NCBI GenBank assembly: GCA_040752115.1
Contig: JBFMFB010000060.1
Coordinates: forward strand, 1 to 7,065
Source: JBFMFB01 sp040752115
GTDB taxonomy: Bacteria; Pseudomonadota; Gammaproteobacteria; Burkholderiales; Sulfuricellaceae
Direction of reading: 5' to 3'
DNA: 7,065 nt
How positions within the stretch are numbered: position 1 is the first letter of the stretch; each line of letters begins with the position of its first letter. Under the pieces are notes generated by a model. The model did not search any database, was not told where the DNA came from, and was given only the letters and a program-made list of their open reading frames with translations. The translations under genes and the position numbers were made by a program. This document shows positions 5,657 to 7,065 of this stretch, piece after piece.

Positions 5657-6016
5657 TTACTCTGCCGGCCGGCTGGCCATCAGTTCCTCAAACTTCGCCA
5701 TCTCGCCGGCTGTCGCCGCAACCGCTTTCGCCTCCAGTTCGCGGTAGCGCCGCAGCACTTCCCGGCCGAACTCGGTGATGCGCGCCCCACCGCCACCCTG
5801 TCCGCCGGTAGCGGTATCCACTAGCGGATTGCGGAAGCAGCGGTTCATGGTATCCACCAGCAGCCACGCCCGCCGGTAGGACATTCCCATTTCCCGCGCG
5901 GCGCCGGAAATGGAGCCGGTGCGCTCGATCGCCAGCAGCAGATCGGCCTTGCCGGGCCCCATGGCGATGGCGGCGCCCAATAGCACCCGGATGCGCGGTT
6001 TGGTTTTGCCTTTCAT
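5657..6016 (-). CDS. single-domain ModE-type winged-helix regulator
   Basis: From the ATG at 6016 the product is 119 residues and matches only the N-terminal DNA-binding domain of ModE. The helix-turn-helix lies at about 18-60 (GPGKADLLLAIERTGSISGA, then REMGMSYRRAW), followed by the wing GGQGGGGARITEFG near 80-93 and a dimerising helix. Full ModE is about 260 residues and adds two Mop/TOBE domains that bind molybdate; these are absent, and the gene ends cleanly at TAA 5657. It is therefore a natural short form or a partner of a separate molybdate-binding (Mop) protein. Its ATG overlaps the moaE stop as ATGA, so it is translationally coupled. The ModE box at 2914-2937 is an obvious candidate target. 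A LysR-like annotation is possible because the HTH folds are related, but the wing favours ModE. Confidence 0.88.
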   Translation of the reverse strand: MKGKTKPRIRVLLGAAIAMGPGKADLLLAIERTGSISGAAREMGMSYRRAWLLVDTMNRCFRNPLVDTATGGQGGGGARITEFGREVLRRYRELEAKAVAATAGEMAKFEELMASRPAE

Positions 6017-6462
6017 TCCCAGCGCCGTGCGGCCTGGTCGTCGCTCTCGCGCGCGTCCACCCAACGCGCACCGGCGCCGGTTTCTTCCTTTTTCCAGAAT
6101 GGTGCCTGGGTCTTGAGGTAGTCCATGATGAATTCGCACGCCGCAAACGCCTCGCCGCGGTGGGCGCTGGTGACGGCCACCAGCACGATCTGGTCGGTGG
6201 GTTTGAGCAGGCCGACGCGATGGATCACCACGGCACCGTAAATGTCCCAGCGGCGCTTCGCCTCCTCCACGATTGCGGCGAGCGCCTTTTCGGTCATGCC
6301 CGGATAATGCTCGAGCGTCATGCCCGCCACGCTCTCGCCTTCGTTGATGTCGCGCACCAGGCCGATGAAGCTCGCCACCGCGCCGATCCTGGGATCATTC
6401 TGGCGCAGGCGCAGGATTTCCGCGCCGGCATCGAAATCTTCGGTCTGCACCCGAACGGTCAT
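6013..6462 (-). CDS. moaE: molybdopterin synthase large subunit MoaE
   Basis: The 149-residue catalytic subunit of MPT synthase inserts two dithiolene sulfurs into cyclic pyranopterin monophosphate, using thiocarboxylated MoaD, in the cytoplasm. Family motifs are FIGLVRD (32-38), LEHYPGM (50-56), HRVGLL (81-86), SAHRGEAF (99-106) and the active-site region KTQAPFWKKE (117-126), whose lysines are catalytic in the family. Length is normal. The ATG at 6462 is 2 nt after the moaD stop and has a run of G residues 6 nt upstream. A longer reading to 6615 runs through moaD in another frame and is rejected. Its TGA overlaps the ATG of the regulator gene. Confidence 0.96.
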   Translation of the reverse strand: MTVRVQTEDFDAGAEILRLRQNDPRIGAVASFIGLVRDINEGESVAGMTLEHYPGMTEKALAAIVEEAKRRWDIYGAVVIHRVGLLKPTDQIVLVAVTSAHRGEAFAACEFIMDYLKTQAPFWKKEETGAGARWVDARESDDQAARRWE

Positions 6463-6464
6463 GT

Positions 6465-6719
6465 TCAGCCCCCCGTCACCGGCGGAAAGAATGCCACCTC
6501 GTCGCCATCGGCCAACGCCGTCTGCGGAGCGGCCATCTCCTGGTTCACCGCCACGCGCACCGGCTTGACGGGCGCGAGCTCTTCCGCCCAGGCGCCCCCG
6601 CGCCGCCGCAGCCATTCGGTCAACCCTTCCACGGTCGCAACGCCGGCGGGCAACTCCACCTCTTCGGAAGGCAATCCCAGCGTCTCGCGCAGCCGGGCGA
6701 AATACAACAAGGTCACCAT
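6465..6719 (-). CDS. moaD: molybdopterin synthase sulfur carrier subunit MoaD
   Basis: An 84-residue ubiquitin-like beta-grasp protein. It begins VTLLYFARLRE (2-12), as MoaD proteins do, and ends in FFPPVTGG (77-84). The terminal Gly-Gly is adenylated by MoeB, converted to a thiocarboxylate and inserted into MoaE. NQEMA (59-63) and the DGDEVAFFPPV end are also typical. The start at 6719 is fixed by AAGGAG 5 nt upstream (6725-6730), which shares bases with the moeA stop. moaE follows after 2 nt, giving the two subunits coupled synthesis. Confidence 0.96.
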   Translation of the reverse strand: MVTLLYFARLRETLGLPSEEVELPAGVATVEGLTEWLRRRGGAWAEELAPVKPVRVAVNQEMAAPQTALADGDEVAFFPPVTGG

Positions 6720-6724
6720 GCCTG

Positions 6725-6732
6725 CTCCTTCA
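6725..6732 (-). promoter_or_regulatory. ribosome binding site of moaD fused to the moeA stop
   Basis: On the minus strand TGAAGGAG contains the moeA stop (TGA, 6732-6730) and the moaD Shine-Dalgarno AAGGAG (6730-6725), sharing one A. The 5-nt spacing to ATG 6719 is good. The arrangement suggests re-initiation by ribosomes finishing moeA. Confidence 0.75.
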
Positions 6733-7065
6733 GCAAAACAAGGACGAAAAGGGAATGAACTTCACCGTTTCCCCGCGCCGCACCGTGCGGCTCTCGGGAA
6801 TTTCCACCAGACCGTCTGCCCACGCCGCCGAGGTCAGCACCCCCGATCCCTGGTTGGGATAGAGCACCACGCCCGCCGCGCCGGGTTCCCCCGGCTCCAA
6901 ACGGGCGCGAAGATACTCGCGCCGGTTGCCGGGCTTCGACCAGTCGAATTCGGCGCGCAGCGCATAGGTACGGGGGGCAACCTCCACAGCCCCCTGGCGG
7001 CGCAGGATAGACGGCCGGACGAACAGGCAGAAGGTGACGAAGGCAGAAACAGGATTGCCCGGCAA
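6730..7065 (-). CDS. moeA: molybdopterin molybdenumtransferase MoeA, C-terminal part
   Basis: The visible 111 codons are the C-terminal quarter of a roughly 400-residue protein; the 5' part lies beyond the right edge. MoeA inserts molybdenum from molybdate into adenylylated molybdopterin (MPT-AMP) made by MogA/MoaB. LPGNPVSAFVTF at visible residues 1-12 is the conserved MoeA active-site loop. The rest matches MoeA domain IV: GNRREYLRARL near 46-56, YPNQGSGVLTS near 68-78, ADGLVEIPE near 82-90 and a final VKFIPFS. The first visible codon is TTG encoding Leu, not a start. It lies 10 nt before moaD and is probably nearer the start of the same operon. Confidence 0.95.
   Translation of the reverse strand: MPGNPVSAFVTFCLFVRPSILRRQGAVEVAPRTYALRAEFDWSKPGNRREYLRARLEPGEPGAAGVVLYPNQGSGVLTSAAWADGLVEIPESRTVRRGETVKFIPFSSLFC

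Noticed and set aside
6017..6139. N-terminal extension of the ModE-type regulator to 6139
   Set aside because: It reads through moaE in another frame and is Arg rich; the ATGA overlap gives a natural start at 6016.
6463..6615. N-terminal extension of MoaE to 6615
   Set aside because: It overlaps moaD in another frame and is Arg/Gly rich; the family begins at the ATG at 6462.

Overview
The window is a GC-rich (about 60% by eye) bacterial chromosome segment in which every supported gene lies on the minus strand, so transcription runs from the right edge to the left. The protein types (ModE/ModA/ModB, MoaD/MoaE/MoeA, Aer-like PAS, CZB chemoreceptor, Csp1-like copper protein) and the dispersed AATCCTGT-type repeats suggest a proteobacterium, most likely a betaproteobacterium with respiratory flexibility. 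The lineage is inferred; no rRNA or other marker is present.

Right block (7065 to about 5128) is one apparent transcript. It holds the C-terminal part of moeA, then moaD, moaE, a single-domain ModE-type regulator, and a Tat-exported 13-cysteine copper storage protein of the Csp1 type. A strong intrinsic terminator ends it. The first four genes overlap or sit within 10 nt of each other, and the copper gene follows after 32 nt with its own good ribosome binding site. The block makes and inserts molybdenum cofactor (MPT synthase plus molybdenum insertase) and carries its likely DNA-binding regulator.

Middle block (about 5080 to 2992) is a two-gene energy-taxis unit. A small soluble Aer-type PAS protein overlaps by 26 nt a membrane chemoreceptor that has two TM helices, almost no periplasmic loop, HAMP, the MCP signalling tip and a C-terminal CZB zinc-binding domain. 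This resembles the split CetB/CetA receptor of Campylobacter. Upstream is an FNR/ANR/DNR-type box whose centre falls 41.5 nt before the start predicted from an extended -10.

Left block (2957 to 1) starts at a sigma70-like promoter overlapped by a near-consensus ModE box. It contains modA (molybdate-binding protein), a palindromic 147-bp repeat element, modB (permease), an exported metallo-beta-lactamase-fold protein that has lost the first two metal-binding histidines of its motif, and a cupin protein running off the left edge. No modC ATPase gene is in the window.

Together the region couples molybdate uptake, cofactor maturation and a ModE-like regulator with a redox-taxis receptor probably under anaerobic control. 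This fits an organism that uses molybdoenzymes in anaerobic respiration. The less ordinary parts are the copper store in the cofactor operon, the split Aer/CZB receptor with its class II FNR-type promoter, the ModE protein without a molybdate-binding domain, and the degenerate metal site of the MBL protein.
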